Source: Psychrobacter sp. PG1
Lineage (GTDB): Bacteria > Pseudomonadota > Gammaproteobacteria > Pseudomonadales > Moraxellaceae
DNA: 64,000 nt
Assembly (NCBI RefSeq): GCF_014897815.1
Contig: NZ_JABUZG010000046.1
Coordinates: 62,001-126,000 of the forward strand
Direction of reading: 5' to 3'
Position numbers and translations under genes: made by a program. Below are positions 50,383-59,787 of this stretch, in pieces; position 1 is the stretch's first letter, and each line of letters starts with the position of its first letter. The notes beneath the pieces were generated by a model. It made no database searches and had not been told where the DNA came from. It was given only the letters and a program-made list of their open reading frames with translations.

Positions 50383-51108
50383 TTATTGAACCTGCGCCTG
50401 CCATTCATGGGCACCGAGCTGCAATTTTAACGCATCGCCTGCTTGTAATATGCCAACGCCGCTTGGCGTCCCAGTCATAATCACATCACCTGCTTGTAAG
50501 CTAAAGGCATGGCTAATCTCTGCCAGTAATTCATACACTGGAAATAGCATCAAAGCACTATCGCCATCTTGCTTCAACTCATCATTGATATAAAGCTGAT
50601 ATTCGACATGGCTAAAATCACCAAACGCTTGCGGATCAATCCAATCAGCAAGCACACAGGCACCATCAAAACACTTAGCACGCTCCCATGGATGACCTTT
50701 TTCTTTGAGCTTACTTTGCAAGTCACGTAAGGTCAAATCCAGCCCCAAGGTCACGCCACCTATCGCTTTCTGTGCTTGTTCAAGCGTGGCTGCCGATAAG
50801 TCTGCTGCTAATTGCACACACAGCTCAGCTTCATAATGAGTATCACCATATATCGCTGGATTGGGACGGACGATATCGTGACGCACACTGACCACTGACG
50901 ATGCTGGTTTCATAAATAAGATGGGCGATTTTGGTATCTCATTGCCAAGCTCGCGGGCGTGTTCCGCATAATTACGGCCGACACAGACCACCTTGCCGAT
51001 GGATGCACGTACGCTATCATTAACAGTGGCGATGCTCGCGTCATCATTGACGCTGGCAGCAATCGCATTGATTAAGGACATATGGGGTGATTGGCTCATA
51101 CTAGGCAC
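50383..51108 (-). CDS. Fumarylacetoacetate hydrolase family protein
   Basis: A 241-residue enzyme of the FAH fold. CVGRNYAEHARELGN, SPILFMKPASSVV, then YEAELCVQLA (metal-binding acidic residues), GLDLTLRDLQSKLKEKGHPWERAKCFDGAC and the final AGDVIMTGTPSGVGILQAGD are all characteristic. The short length fits the FAHD1/YcgM type, which acts on acylpyruvates or oxaloacetate, rather than true fumarylacetoacetase. No aromatic-degradation genes are nearby, so the substrate is open. Confidence 0.9.
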   Translation of the reverse strand: MPSMSQSPHMSLINAIAASVNDDASIATVNDSVRASIGKVVCVGRNYAEHARELGNEIPKSPILFMKPASSVVSVRHDIVRPNPAIYGDTHYEAELCVQLAADLSAATLEQAQKAIGGVTLGLDLTLRDLQSKLKEKGHPWERAKCFDGACVLADWIDPQAFGDFSHVEYQLYINDELKQDGDSALMLFPVYELLAEISHAFSLQAGDVIMTGTPSGVGILQAGDALKLQLGAHEWQAQVQ

Positions 51109-51168
51109 TCACAGCAGATTATTGATAGGTTGGTCATACATACTGCACTATCTGTCGCTATTTTTCTA

Positions 51169-51294
51169 GGGCTTATCTTCATTTTAAAAATAGTCATAAA
51201 AATGAGATAAATGGTAGTTAAACAAAAGAATAGCGGGTTAATATTAAGATATTAACCCGCTATTTCATTGATTTTTTTGGCCTTATTTTGAGCC
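51169..51294. repeat. Decayed copy of the MITE-like element
   Basis: From GGGCTTATCTTCATTTTAAA the sequence follows the element at 44858-45027 for about 125 bases, ending near GAGCC. The right terminal repeat is missing. The central part has become a perfect 16-base hairpin (see next entry). Confidence 0.65.
51229..51264 (-). terminator. Perfect 16-base hairpin, likely terminator of the permease genes
   Basis: AATAGCGGGTTAATAT (51229-51244), a four-base loop, and its perfect complement (51249-51264). On the minus strand it is followed by CTTTTGTTT, 37 bases past the permease stop. It lies inside the decayed MITE-like repeat. Confidence 0.65.
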
Positions 51295-51300
51295 AAACCA

Positions 51301-52026
51301 TTAAGGTATGGTGTTGGTCATTACATCAGGCGGTACATAGCTTGCATGACGATTCATTCTTTTTTCAAACAATCTAAAGCTAAATAAAATTACCCATGAC
51401 AATAAGAGATAAATAATACCAGCAGCAAAGAACAGCTCCATCAAGGTATAAGTACGCGCACTAATCGTACGGGCAACACCTGTGATATCCATCAAAGCGA
51501 TGGTTGACGCTAGCGCACTGCCTTTTAGCATAAAGATCACTTCATTGCTGTAGGCTGGAATGACAATACCAAAAGCACGAGGTAAGGTAATACGCGTGAG
51601 TTTCTGCCATTTGGACATACCGATGGCATCAGCTGCTTCAAGCTCACCAACAGGAATAGTCTGAATGGCACCGCGAATGATTTCTGCCAAATAAGCACTG
51701 GTATTCATAGTAAAGGCAATGATAGCGCACCAATACGCCTGACTGAGTACGGGTTCCCATAAGAACGAATTGCGGACAGCTTCAAACTGTCCTAGACCAT
51801 AATAAATCAAAAATATCTGTACCAGTAGCGGCGTGCCACGGAAGAAAAAGATATAAGCAAATGGTAATATCTGTACCAGCCAGTTCTTTGACAAGCGCAA
51901 CTGCGCTAAAACCAAACCAAAAAATAAACCGATAATACCCGAGACAACAACCAGCTGCACGGTCAATACTGCCCCGTTAAGTAATTCAGGGATATTGTCA
52001 AAAATAACCTGCCAATTCCAATCCAT
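51301..52026 (-). CDS. Basic amino acid ABC transporter permease (HisM/ArtM-like)
   Basis: A 241-residue inner-membrane permease. AYIFFFRGTPLLVQIFLIYYG, the coupling helix AEIIRGAIQTIPVGELEAADAIGMSKWQK and LPRAFGIVIPAYSNEVIFMLK match the HisM/ArtM group, which moves arginine, histidine or lysine. It is the second permease of the pair; the other starts 13 bases upstream. Transcription probably ends at the hairpin at 51229-51264. Confidence 0.9.
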   Translation of the reverse strand: MDWNWQVIFDNIPELLNGAVLTVQLVVVSGIIGLFFGLVLAQLRLSKNWLVQILPFAYIFFFRGTPLLVQIFLIYYGLGQFEAVRNSFLWEPVLSQAYWCAIIAFTMNTSAYLAEIIRGAIQTIPVGELEAADAIGMSKWQKLTRITLPRAFGIVIPAYSNEVIFMLKGSALASTIALMDITGVARTISARTYTLMELFFAAGIIYLLLSWVILFSFRLFEKRMNRHASYVPPDVMTNTIP

Positions 52027-52038
52027 AGTATCTCTCCT

Positions 52039-52773
52039 CTACCCTATGGTCGATTGACGGTGGGTTGACTGACGGCTCAGCTTTTTAGCATAGCGCGCCG
52101 CTGGATTGGCGCGCCATTCGAGCCACATCATAAAACCAGTAATCAACATGGTTAAACCCAGATAAATAATCGCTGCTGCCATATAAAAGGTGAATGGCTG
52201 CTGCGTTGATTGGGCGGCACGTGATGCCTGATACATGATGTCTTTGAGACCCACGACCGATACCAATGCAGTATCTTTGAGCAACACCAAAAACAAATTA
52301 CCCAATCCTGGCAACGCAATCTGCCAAACTTGCGGCAAGGTAATGCGATAAAACGTCTGAAAAGGGCGCATACCAATCGCTTGCGCCGCTTCTCTCTGCC
52401 CTATCGGAATCTCTTGGATTGACATGCGAAAAATTTCAGTCGCATAAGCGCCAAACGCGATAGACAACGCCATCACGCCACCCCAAAAGGCACTGATCTC
52501 AACATATTCGTTATAGCCGAATTTTTTGAGAATCGTCATCAGCAGCATAGAGCCACCGTAATAGATGAACAGTACCAATAGCAACTCTGGAATACCGCGC
52601 ATTGTCGCCGTATACACAGTCGCAATTTTACGCAGCAGCCAGACGTTGGACAGCTTAGCTGTGGCACCGAGCAGCCCTAAAGCCATGCCGATGACTAAAC
52701 TGGTCATGGCAAGCTTGATGGTGACGGTAGCGCCGCTCAGTAGTAGCGCGCCAAATCCTTGTAAATCAAACAC
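52039..52773 (-). CDS. Basic amino acid ABC transporter permease (HisQ/ArtQ-like)
   Basis: A 244-residue inner-membrane permease with MRGIPELLLVLFIYYGGS, TEIFRMSIQEIPIGQREAAQAIGM and LPQVWQIALPGLGNLFLVLLKDTALVSVVG, characteristic of HisQ/ArtQ. The basic C-terminal tail (AKKLSRQSTHRQ) is an extension. It is 458 bases downstream of the nearest binding-protein gene with a terminator between, so the permease pair may have its own promoter. Confidence 0.9.
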   Translation of the reverse strand: MFDLQGFGALLLSGATVTIKLAMTSLVIGMALGLLGATAKLSNVWLLRKIATVYTATMRGIPELLLVLFIYYGGSMLLMTILKKFGYNEYVEISAFWGGVMALSIAFGAYATEIFRMSIQEIPIGQREAAQAIGMRPFQTFYRITLPQVWQIALPGLGNLFLVLLKDTALVSVVGLKDIMYQASRAAQSTQQPFTFYMAAAIIYLGLTMLITGFMMWLEWRANPAARYAKKLSRQSTHRQSTIG

Positions 52774-53113
52774 AATTATCCACTCAGTCTCTTTATATTA
52801 GCAATTTGCAAAATATGAGTTAAAAGAATCAGCATCAATAGCTGAGCGCTGCTAATAAACGTATTTTATACCAAATAGACCTTGGTATTTTGCGTCATAG
52901 ATGGACGTCAAATCAATACAGTTATTGCGGCGGAAATTGACACAGTAGAAATGAGCGCTGATTTTATCATATTCGCTGCCAGCTATGTTAATACTCACAC
53001 GTAAAAGCAGTGCTTAAATAGCCCCTTATCTTCTTAAAAATGCATTAAATCAGTCATATTTTTACAAACCGAACAGTCAACATTATAAGACCAAACTATT
53101 TTTTATAAAAAAT
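52774..53113. other. Intergenic region between permease and binding-protein genes
   Basis: AT-rich, no gene or repeat recognised. It lies after the terminator of the third binding-protein gene (53114-53149) and should contain the promoter of the permease pair. Confidence 0.35.
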
Positions 53114-53149
53114 AAAAAAAGGATACCGCTATTAAAGCAATACCCTTTC
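53114..53149 (-). terminator. Terminator after the third binding-protein gene
   Basis: Minus strand AAGGGTATTGCT and AGCGGTATCCTT form a 12-base stem with G-T pairs, followed by TTTTTTT. Confidence 0.8.
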
Positions 53150-53231
53150 TACAAAGTGGAATCCAACTTAACCTACTAGACATCATCATTCTAACGGTTA
53201 CGATGCAACAGTGCTAAACATATTTTAAGAC

Positions 53232-54152
53232 TTATTCAGCAGGTTTTTCTGTCGGCTCAGTAGTGACCGTTGAGCTTGATACTGGAATCGCAAAATATTT
53301 TTGATTGATTTTATCGTAAGTGCCATTCGCTTTAATATTGACCAATGACTTATTGATTTTTGCTTGCAATGCATCGCCTGGGCGCACCGCGATGGCAAAA
53401 TTATCATTGATGTCAATCTCTTGACCTTTGAGCGCATACTGACTGCCTGAGGTGGAGCCAAGCCATTCTAGCGCTGGCAGCTTATCAGACACCATCGCAT
53501 CAACACGATTCGAGCCCAAATCCAAAAACGCATTACTTAGCGTGTCATAAAGCTTCATGTCAGCATTTGGATAAACCTTTTCTAACCACTGCGAAGAAAT
53601 GGTCGAGCGCTGAGCGGCAATAGAATGCGCATTGATATCATCGCTATTACTGGGATCGAAGCTGCTGTCTTTTTTTGCCAAAAACACCAAGGTATTGCTA
53701 AAGTACGGCTCTGTAAAGCTGACTTGTTGCTCACGCTCAGGCGTCACCGACATAGCGGCCACAATCGCATCATACTTACCCGCTTTTAGACCCGGGATGA
53801 TACCGTCCCAATCTTGCGCCGTGATTTCACACGTTACCTTCATATCGGCACAGATAGCGTTGGCAATATCAACATCAAAACCACCAAGGGTGCCATCCGC
53901 ATTGGTATAGTTGAAGGGGGCATAAGCGCCTTCGGTACCAATACGTAACACATCACCCGTCGCTGCGGTCTCAGCGGCGTCTGGGCTGACATCATCATTT
54001 GCATCATTTGCATCATTTTGACCATTGCTACACCCTGCTAAGGTTAAAAGCGCCGCCATCGCAAGCAAGGGCGCTGAAAAACGTCGCGCCTTGATGCCAT
54101 TGATAACGGATGCGTTCGCGATTGCACGGTGTTGGTCAAAATGGTTGTTCAT
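53232..54152 (-). CDS. Basic amino acid ABC transporter binding protein, copy 3
   Basis: A 306-residue lipoprotein. A hydrophobic signal FSAPLLAMAALLTLAGC with lipobox TLAGC follows a polar N-terminus. After an Asp/Asn linker comes a family 3 binding domain: LRIGTEGAYAPFNYTNADG, GGFDVDIANAICADM, ITAQDWDGIIPGLKAGKYDAIVAAMSVTPER and VSFTEPYF. It resembles HisJ/ArtJ-type proteins. The short C-terminal tail is Thr/Pro/Glu-rich. ATG 54152 is chosen over an earlier one because AAGG lies six bases upstream. It is the third of three tandem paralogues. Confidence 0.9.
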   Translation of the reverse strand: MNNHFDQHRAIANASVINGIKARRFSAPLLAMAALLTLAGCSNGQNDANDANDDVSPDAAETAATGDVLRIGTEGAYAPFNYTNADGTLGGFDVDIANAICADMKVTCEITAQDWDGIIPGLKAGKYDAIVAAMSVTPEREQQVSFTEPYFSNTLVFLAKKDSSFDPSNSDDINAHSIAAQRSTISSQWLEKVYPNADMKLYDTLSNAFLDLGSNRVDAMVSDKLPALEWLGSTSGSQYALKGQEIDINDNFAIAVRPGDALQAKINKSLVNIKANGTYDKINQKYFAIPVSSSTVTTEPTEKPAE

Positions 54153-54254
54153 GATCATCCTTGGGGTTTGTGAGTAAAGTAACACTCATCTCTATGAGTG
54201 AATATCGCCATACGTGACAGCCATATCAGCCGAGCACAGAGATGAGCTATGATA

Positions 54255-55181
54255 TTAGTTAGTCGCCGCTTCAGCTGATTCTTCTTTTACTTCAACAGCA
54301 TCATCACCTTCAACCACCATCACTTCTTTTACGTCGGTGGTTGCCACGGCTTTTTGCGCAGCAGCAGTAGAGCTGGTGCCAAAATAGCTGCCTGTGATTT
54401 GGTCATAAGTACCGTTTTCTTTTAATTCAGCCAACGCTTTATTGAACTTAGCGACCAATGGATCGCCTTTACGAAGCGCGATACCCATGGCATCTTCGTC
54501 GGTGCTGATTTCTTGTCCTTTCACTTCATAGTCTTTGCCAGCATCCGTTTTTAGCCAATCGATGCCAGTGACTTTATCGGACATCATTGCCCGTACGCGA
54601 CCTGAAGTCAGATCCAGATACGCATTATCTTGGGTATCATAAAGCTTGATATCAGCATCTGCATGTTCATCCTGCAAGTACTGTGAAGCGACGGTTGAGC
54701 GCTGTGAGGCAATGGGCTGACCTTTTAATGCATCGACGCGAATGTCATCACCTTTTTTACCGATCAAGATAATGCCGGTGTGAAAGTACGGGTCAGTGAA
54801 TTCAACCACTTCTTTACGCTCAGGCGTGATCGACATACCTGCGATAATTGCATCGAATTTTTGGGCATTTAGACCAGGAATGAGACCATCCCAATCTTGT
54901 GAGATGACTTCACATTTTGCTTTCATTTGTGCACACAGAGCGTCGACCAGCTCAATCTCATAACCAATTAACTTGCCATCAGCATCGGTATAACTGAACG
55001 GCTTATAGCTTGATTCGGTGGCAATTTTTATGTTCATAGGTGCATCGGCTGTGGTGTCAGCTGCCGCCCCATCTTCTGGCGTGGCGCTATTATTACAACC
55101 AGCCAGCATAAGCATCGCGGCACTTAATGGCGCAAGCCAAAGCGCCTTAGTTTTTAATGATGATGTCATTGATATTGTCAT
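54255..55181 (-). CDS. Basic amino acid ABC transporter binding protein, copy 2
   Basis: A 308-residue lipoprotein paralogous to its neighbours. Signal SLKTKALWLAPLSAAMLMLAGC with lipobox MLAGC; mature domain IKIATESSYKPFSYTDADG, GYEIELVDALCAQM, VISQDWDGLIPGLNAQKFDAIIAGMSITPERK and VEFTDPYF. It differs from the other two in having YKPFSY and ELVDAL at the ligand pocket, so specificity may differ. A roughly 40-residue acidic tail (VVEGDDAVEVKEESAEA) follows the domain. ATG 55181 has AAGGA nine bases upstream. Confidence 0.9.
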   Translation of the reverse strand: MTISMTSSLKTKALWLAPLSAAMLMLAGCNNSATPEDGAAADTTADAPMNIKIATESSYKPFSYTDADGKLIGYEIELVDALCAQMKAKCEVISQDWDGLIPGLNAQKFDAIIAGMSITPERKEVVEFTDPYFHTGIILIGKKGDDIRVDALKGQPIASQRSTVASQYLQDEHADADIKLYDTQDNAYLDLTSGRVRAMMSDKVTGIDWLKTDAGKDYEVKGQEISTDEDAMGIALRKGDPLVAKFNKALAELKENGTYDQITGSYFGTSSTAAAQKAVATTDVKEVMVVEGDDAVEVKEESAEAATN

Positions 55182-55213
55182 GTTTGCTATTCCTTCATTT
55201 TTCAATCAGAAGA

Positions 55214-56011
55214 TTATTGACCAAAGTTCGCTTGCTCAAGACGGGCCAGCTCACCGTTACTACGGATTTCGCTGAGTGCTTTATTAAAGTCGTCTCTGAG
55301 TGCGTCACCTTTACGAACAGCAATGGCAATATTATCGTCATTGTCAATTTCGTCACCAACGATACCAAAGCCTTCAGGGTTGTCTGCCAACCATGATTTG
55401 GCAGAGACTTTTTCCGCCAATACCGCATCGCTACGACCAGACTTTAGATCCAGATAAGCATTGTCATAATTGTCATACAACTGCACAGTATTGCCGTCTT
55501 TGCCTTCATAGTTATCTTGTAAATAAGCGCCAGGCGTGGTTGAACGTTGACCACCAAGTGTCAAGTTTTTGATCGCCATAGGATCAAAACTGCCTTTGGT
55601 ATCGGTCAGCCAAACCATCGTATTGGCAAAGTAAGGCTCGGTAAAGTCGACTTTTTCTTGACGCTCAGGTGTAATAGACATACCCGCAATCACTGCATCA
55701 TACTTTTGTGCTAAAAGACCCGGAATAATACCATCCCAATCTTGAGCGACGATTTCACATTTGGCTTGCATCTGTTTACACAAGGCATTGGCAACGTCAA
55801 TATCGTAGCCTGCCAAGCTGCCATCAGCATTGGTGTAGTTAAAAGGAGGGTAAGCACCTTCGGTCGCGATACGAATGGTCTTGCCAGCCGTTTCTGCTGC
55901 AGTGGCGTCAGTGTTGCTATCAGTAGTTTCATTAGCCGGTTGACTACAGGCGCTCAGCATCAATGCGGCGGTAACGGTCATCGATGACCACAATAGGCGA
56001 GAATTCGACAT
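55214..56011 (-). CDS. Basic amino acid ABC transporter binding protein, copy 1
   Basis: A 265-residue lipoprotein, the first of three tandem binding-protein genes. Signal LLWSSMTVTAALMLSAC with lipobox MLSAC; mature domain IRIATEGAYPPFNYTNADG, GYDIDVANALCKQM, IVAQDWDGIIPGLLAQKYDAVIAGMSITPERQ and VDFTEPYF. It lacks the C-terminal tails of the other copies. ATG 56011 is preferred to upstream starts because AAGGA lies seven bases upstream and the signal peptide begins there. The ATPase gene is 314 bases upstream, after a terminator. Confidence 0.9.
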   Translation of the reverse strand: MSNSRLLWSSMTVTAALMLSACSQPANETTDSNTDATAAETAGKTIRIATEGAYPPFNYTNADGSLAGYDIDVANALCKQMQAKCEIVAQDWDGIIPGLLAQKYDAVIAGMSITPERQEKVDFTEPYFANTMVWLTDTKGSFDPMAIKNLTLGGQRSTTPGAYLQDNYEGKDGNTVQLYDNYDNAYLDLKSGRSDAVLAEKVSAKSWLADNPEGFGIVGDEIDNDDNIAIAVRKGDALRDDFNKALSEIRSNGELARLEQANFGQ

Positions 56012-56264
56012 CATACATTCCTTAAATTCTGATGGGTTTTTAATGTAGGGTTCTGATATTTTGTTCTCTGACGTCCCTGCCAGACAAGCAATATAGATAG
56101 CAGAATACACAAGCAGCCGTCATTATCGACCACCTGTAAACCTTCTGATAATACCTGAGTAAAATATCAAAAACAAACGTTTTACATACCGACTGTTATT
56201 AACGAGTAATAAACGGTCAACGCTGCTTACTAAGCAGTAATTTTATGCTTAAAATAAAATGACG

Positions 56265-56292
56265 ATAGGGTGGTAAGAATATTACCACCCCA
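56265..56292 (-). terminator. Terminator after the ATPase gene
   Basis: GGGTGGTAA and TTACCACCC with a five-base loop, 36 bases past the ATPase stop; the T run is interrupted. Confidence 0.7.
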
Positions 56293-56325
56293 TTTTTGCA
56301 TATAAAACGAATACTAAATACGAGG

Positions 56326-57123
56326 CTAGTTCTGACGATGCGATGCCATAAAGTCTTTGACACGCTCAGAGGTAGGATTATCAAAAACTTGCTCAGGCGT
56401 GCCAATCTCTTCAATCACGCCTTGATGCAAGAACACCACTTTGCTTGATACTTCTCTCGCAAAACGCATCTCATGGGTGACGATAAGCATAGTACGCCCC
56501 TCTTCTGCCAACTCACGCATGACAGCGAGCACTTCATTAACCAGTTCAGGATCTAAGGCTGAGGTTGGCTCATCGAATAACAGCACTTGTGGCTGCATGG
56601 CAAGCGCACGAGCAATAGCGACACGCTGACGCTGACCACCAGATAAATTCGCTGGATAGGCGTCTTTTTTATCAAGCAAACCGACTTTATCGAGTAGCTT
56701 TTCAGCATCGCTAATGGCTTGATCTTTTTTAATCTTTAAAACCTGCGTTGGTCCTTCGATGATGTTTTGCAAAATCGTTTTGTGCGGCCACAAGTTAAAG
56801 TTTTGGAAGACAAAACCCACGCGCGCGCGCAAGTTTTCCAATTGCTTAATATCGACCGCTTGCAGCTCACCTGACTTAGCAGGCTTGAGCATCAGCTCAT
56901 CATTACCGATAATAATACGACCTTGATTGGGCTTTTCGAGCAAATTAATGCAGCGCAGCAAGGTAGATTTACCTGAGCCTGATGAGCCCAAAATAGAGAT
57001 GACATCACCGTCATATGCGGTAAGGGACACCCCTTTTAGAACTGCCAATGAGCCATAGCTTTTATGGACGTCTTGTAAATCTAAGGCGATAGGCCGAGTC
57101 GGATCTTTTGCAATATCAAGCAT
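56326..57123 (-). CDS. Basic amino acid ABC transporter ATP-binding protein (HisP/ArtP-like)
   Basis: A 265-residue ATPase with Walker [10 protein letters not shown], signature [15 protein letters not shown], Walker [15 protein letters not shown] and switch VTHEM. The insert around residues 80-105 ([20 protein letters not shown]) is typical of the HisP subgroup. It is the first gene of the cluster and is followed by a terminator, so the ATPase, binding proteins and permeases may be on separate messages. Confidence 0.92.
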   Translation of the reverse strand: MLDIAKDPTRPIALDLQDVHKSYGSLAVLKGVSLTAYDGDVISILGSSGSGKSTLLRCINLLEKPNQGRIIIGNDELMLKPAKSGELQAVDIKQLENLRARVGFVFQNFNLWPHKTILQNIIEGPTQVLKIKKDQAISDAEKLLDKVGLLDKKDAYPANLSGGQRQRVAIARALAMQPQVLLFDEPTSALDPELVNEVLAVMRELAEEGRTMLIVTHEMRFAREVSSKVVFLHQGVIEEIGTPEQVFDNPTSERVKDFMASHRQN

Positions 57124-57381
57124 GGTTCAGCAGACTTCCAATAAATATGAGTGAAAACACGAATAAAAATGAATAAAAAATAGCGGCATAGGCAGCATAA
57201 ATAGTATCAGCATCAATCATAACATTATTGTGATAAGGCAATGATTCGTGACACAAATAGAAAAAATGTCACATTGTCTCTTATTACACAGCAAAAAGGC
57301 AAATCCTGTATTGAACCAGAGGCTCAATCAACGCTCAATCAGTGGTAAATACATATTAATAAGCCACTAAATAGCTAACAC
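57124..57381. other. Intergenic region upstream of the ATPase gene
   Basis: AT-rich, about 260 bases up to the terminator at 57382. No gene or repeat recognised; a promoter for the ATPase gene is expected here. Confidence 0.35.
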
Positions 57382-57417
57382 AAAAAAGCCCAGACTGTAT
57401 TTACAGCGCTGAGCCTT
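57382..57417 (-). terminator. Terminator after the acidic lipoprotein gene
   Basis: Minus strand GGCTCAG/CTGGGC arms with an inner CTGT/ACAG stem, followed by TTTTTT, about 100 bases past the stop. Confidence 0.7.
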
Positions 57418-57517
57418 ATTTTATCACTTTCGTGTACTGGGCGTAGTTTTATCTGATTATCTAGTTTTATTCGCTTATATCATTAACTAATGATAGTCAG
57501 TTAATCAAAGTAGCGAT

Positions 57518-57841
57518 TTAATACGTCGAGACATGTTCTTCGCTCTCAGTACCATCTATCACTTCGGCGTCATCTGCTGTTGCTATCGCCACATCGTCAT
57601 TATTACCCACTGCCATGCCATCATCGGCACTAGCAACTGCAATATCATCACCTTCGCCTGCTGTCGCAACACCAGTAGCTTCATCCTCTACTGCTGTTTG
57701 TGCATCAACGGCTGGAGCAGTTTCCATAGGGGCTTCCTCTTTCTTACCGCAAGCGCCCAATGTCAATGCCGCGGCAACCAAACCAACTGTCAGCAAGCTT
57801 TTACGCGTGGTGTTGTCGATAGTGTCATTTCTAATAGCCAT
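57518..57841 (-). CDS. Small acidic lipoprotein with degenerate repeats
   Basis: A 107-residue protein. The signal SLLTVGLVAAALTLGAC gives lipobox TLGAC (C31), followed by KKEEAP. The mature part is very acidic and low in complexity, with repeats GDDIAVASADDG, then NDDVAIATADDA, and an acidic C-terminus. No family recognised. It could be a surface or periplasmic metal- or cation-binding lipoprotein, but nothing supports this directly. It stands alone, ended by the hairpin at 57382-57417. Confidence 0.7.
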   Translation of the reverse strand: MAIRNDTIDNTTRKSLLTVGLVAAALTLGACGKKEEAPMETAPAVDAQTAVEDEATGVATAGEGDDIAVASADDGMAVGNNDDVAIATADDAEVIDGTESEEHVSTY

Positions 57842-58304
57842 TTTTATTCTCCATCATTATTTCATTTATTGAATTGTATTTGACGAGCAACCATTCGTTC
57901 ATGAATGTCTGCCCTTTAATTGCTTTTTGATGCATCGTTAAGCTCTACTAGTTAAGCTCTACTATACGTATGATTAATGCTAGCTACCTTAGTAGTTACA
58001 ACGCAGTTCTGTTAAAACCACGTAACCGCAAACTTGCATTTCTGCTTTCTCTAAAACGGTGCTTGTGTCATGAAATGGCAAGGACTCAGTAATGGTAAAG
58101 TCAGTAAAATGACGCGACGACTATGCTCATAAACGCTATGTAAAGCAGGCACTGTTCACAAAATCATCTTTACTATCGCCTCAATCTCCTCTATGTTAAA
58201 TAACATAATACCTGATAGGTATCTAAATCATCTTTTTGCCACACTTTCGCCTTTTTGGGCGCTTTCATTTGCTTAAAACATTTATAACATAAGGAAAATA
58301 ATTT
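57842..58304. other. Intergenic region between the acidic lipoprotein gene and proA
   Basis: A 463-base gap between divergent genes. Several short palindromic stretches are present (for example TTAAATAACATAATACC near 58195), but no clear promoter pair, RNA or repeat was recognised. The proA start has AAGGA about ten bases upstream (58290-58294). Confidence 0.4.
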
Positions 58305-59606
58305 ATGAGTCAATCGAATACCACAGACGTTACTGCCTATATGCAAGCTGTCGGCAAGCAAGCAAGAGCGGCTTCTCGTGTGCTGGCTGCGGCAAACACT
58401 GGTGACAAAAACTCAGCATTAATGGCGATTCATGATGTGTTAAAAGAGGCCAAATCAGATATTTTGGCCGCCAATAAAACCGATATGGATAATGGACAAA
58501 ACAACGATTTAGAGGCAGCCTTACTGGATCGCTTAGAGCTAAATGATGCCCGCTTTGACGGCATGCTCCAAGGGTTAAAAGACGTCGCTTCATTACCAGA
58601 CCCTATCGGCGAAGTCACCGACATGACCTATCAGCCATCAGGGATTCATTTGGGTAAAATGCGGGTGCCGCTCGGCGTGGTCGGTATGATTTATGAGTCG
58701 CGCCCTAACGTGACCTTAGAAGCGGCTTCATTGGCGCTAAAATCAGGCAACGCTATTATCTTGCGCGGCGGCTCTGAAGCGTTTGAATCCAATCAAGCGA
58801 TTGCCAAGTGTATCTTGGAAGGACTACAAAAAGTCGGGCTGTCTGAGCACAGTGTGCAAGTATTACAAACGACGGATCGTGCTGCTGTCGGCGAGCTGAT
58901 CACCATGACAGATTATGTCGATGTCATCGTGCCACGTGGCGGTAAAGGTCTGATTGCGCGTATCAGTAACGATGCAAAAGTACCTGTAATTAAGCATTTA
59001 GACGGTAACTGCCATACCTTTATCGATAGTGATGCGGATGCCGAAATCGCCATCAAGGTCAGCGTCAATGCAAAAACCCATCGCTACGGTACGTGTAATA
59101 CTATGGAGACGCTATTGATCGACGAATCAGTCGCGGGTGAGCTATTGCCAAAGATTGCCGAAGCCATCATCGCCGCTGATGATGCGATGCAATTGCGCCT
59201 TGATAACAAGTCGCAAGCCATCTTAAATGACAATGCTAAGCTTGCTGGACATCTGTCTGCAGCCACTGCTGAGGATTGGGATACCGAATATTTAGCGCCT
59301 ATCTTAGCAGTAAAAGTTTTGTCAGGTATTGACGAAGCCATTGAACATATCAACACTCATGGCAGCCATCATACCGACGTTATCATTACCGACAACTATA
59401 CCAAGTCGCAACGCTTCATCCGTGAAGTCGACTCGGCGAGCGTCATGATTAACGCCTCTAGCCGTTTTGCCGATGGCTTTGAGTATGGATTGGGTGCCGA
59501 GATTGGCATCTCGACCGATAAAATCCATGCTCGTGGTCCAGTAGGACTTGAAGGTCTCACCTCACAAAAATGGATCGTGTATGGTCATGGTGAGACTCGC
59601 GCCTAA
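58305..59606 (+). CDS. proA: Gamma-glutamyl phosphate reductase
   Basis: A 433-residue NADPH-dependent enzyme that reduces gamma-glutamyl phosphate to glutamate semialdehyde in proline synthesis. The catalytic cysteine is C264 in [36 protein letters not shown] in the nucleotide-binding domain and the C-terminal [36 protein letters not shown] are conserved. proB is not adjacent, unlike in E. coli, so the two steps are separately encoded here or proB lies outside the window. Confidence 0.96.
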   Translation: MSQSNTTDVTAYMQAVGKQARAASRVLAAANTGDKNSALMAIHDVLKEAKSDILAANKTDMDNGQNNDLEAALLDRLELNDARFDGMLQGLKDVASLPDPIGEVTDMTYQPSGIHLGKMRVPLGVVGMIYESRPNVTLEAASLALKSGNAIILRGGSEAFESNQAIAKCILEGLQKVGLSEHSVQVLQTTDRAAVGELITMTDYVDVIVPRGGKGLIARISNDAKVPVIKHLDGNCHTFIDSDADAEIAIKVSVNAKTHRYGTCNTMETLLIDESVAGELLPKIAEAIIAADDAMQLRLDNKSQAILNDNAKLAGHLSAATAEDWDTEYLAPILAVKVLSGIDEAIEHINTHGSHHTDVIITDNYTKSQRFIREVDSASVMINASSRFADGFEYGLGAEIGISTDKIHARGPVGLEGLTSQKWIVYGHGETRA

Positions 59607-59657
59607 CGTCTTATCGCTTAGCCTATCATCCACTCTCTCATTTAACGTATAATCCAC

Positions 59658-59692
59658 AAAAAAACGCCAGCTCAATTGCTGGCGTTTTTTAG
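59658..59692 (+). terminator. Terminator after proA
   Basis: AAAAACGCCAGC and GCTGGCGTTTTT with a six-base loop. Confidence 0.92.
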
Positions 59693-59787
59693 TAGTGTCA
59701 AATATGTTATATATGCGGCATCAAAACCATATGTATGATAGAAGTCATGCGGCACGATAACAAAACAGGCGATAGGAAAGTGGGCTT

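Noticed and set aside
50138-50404. Open frame of 88 codons upstream of phoX
   Set aside because: It overlaps the Pho box, the promoter and a terminator; no protein features.
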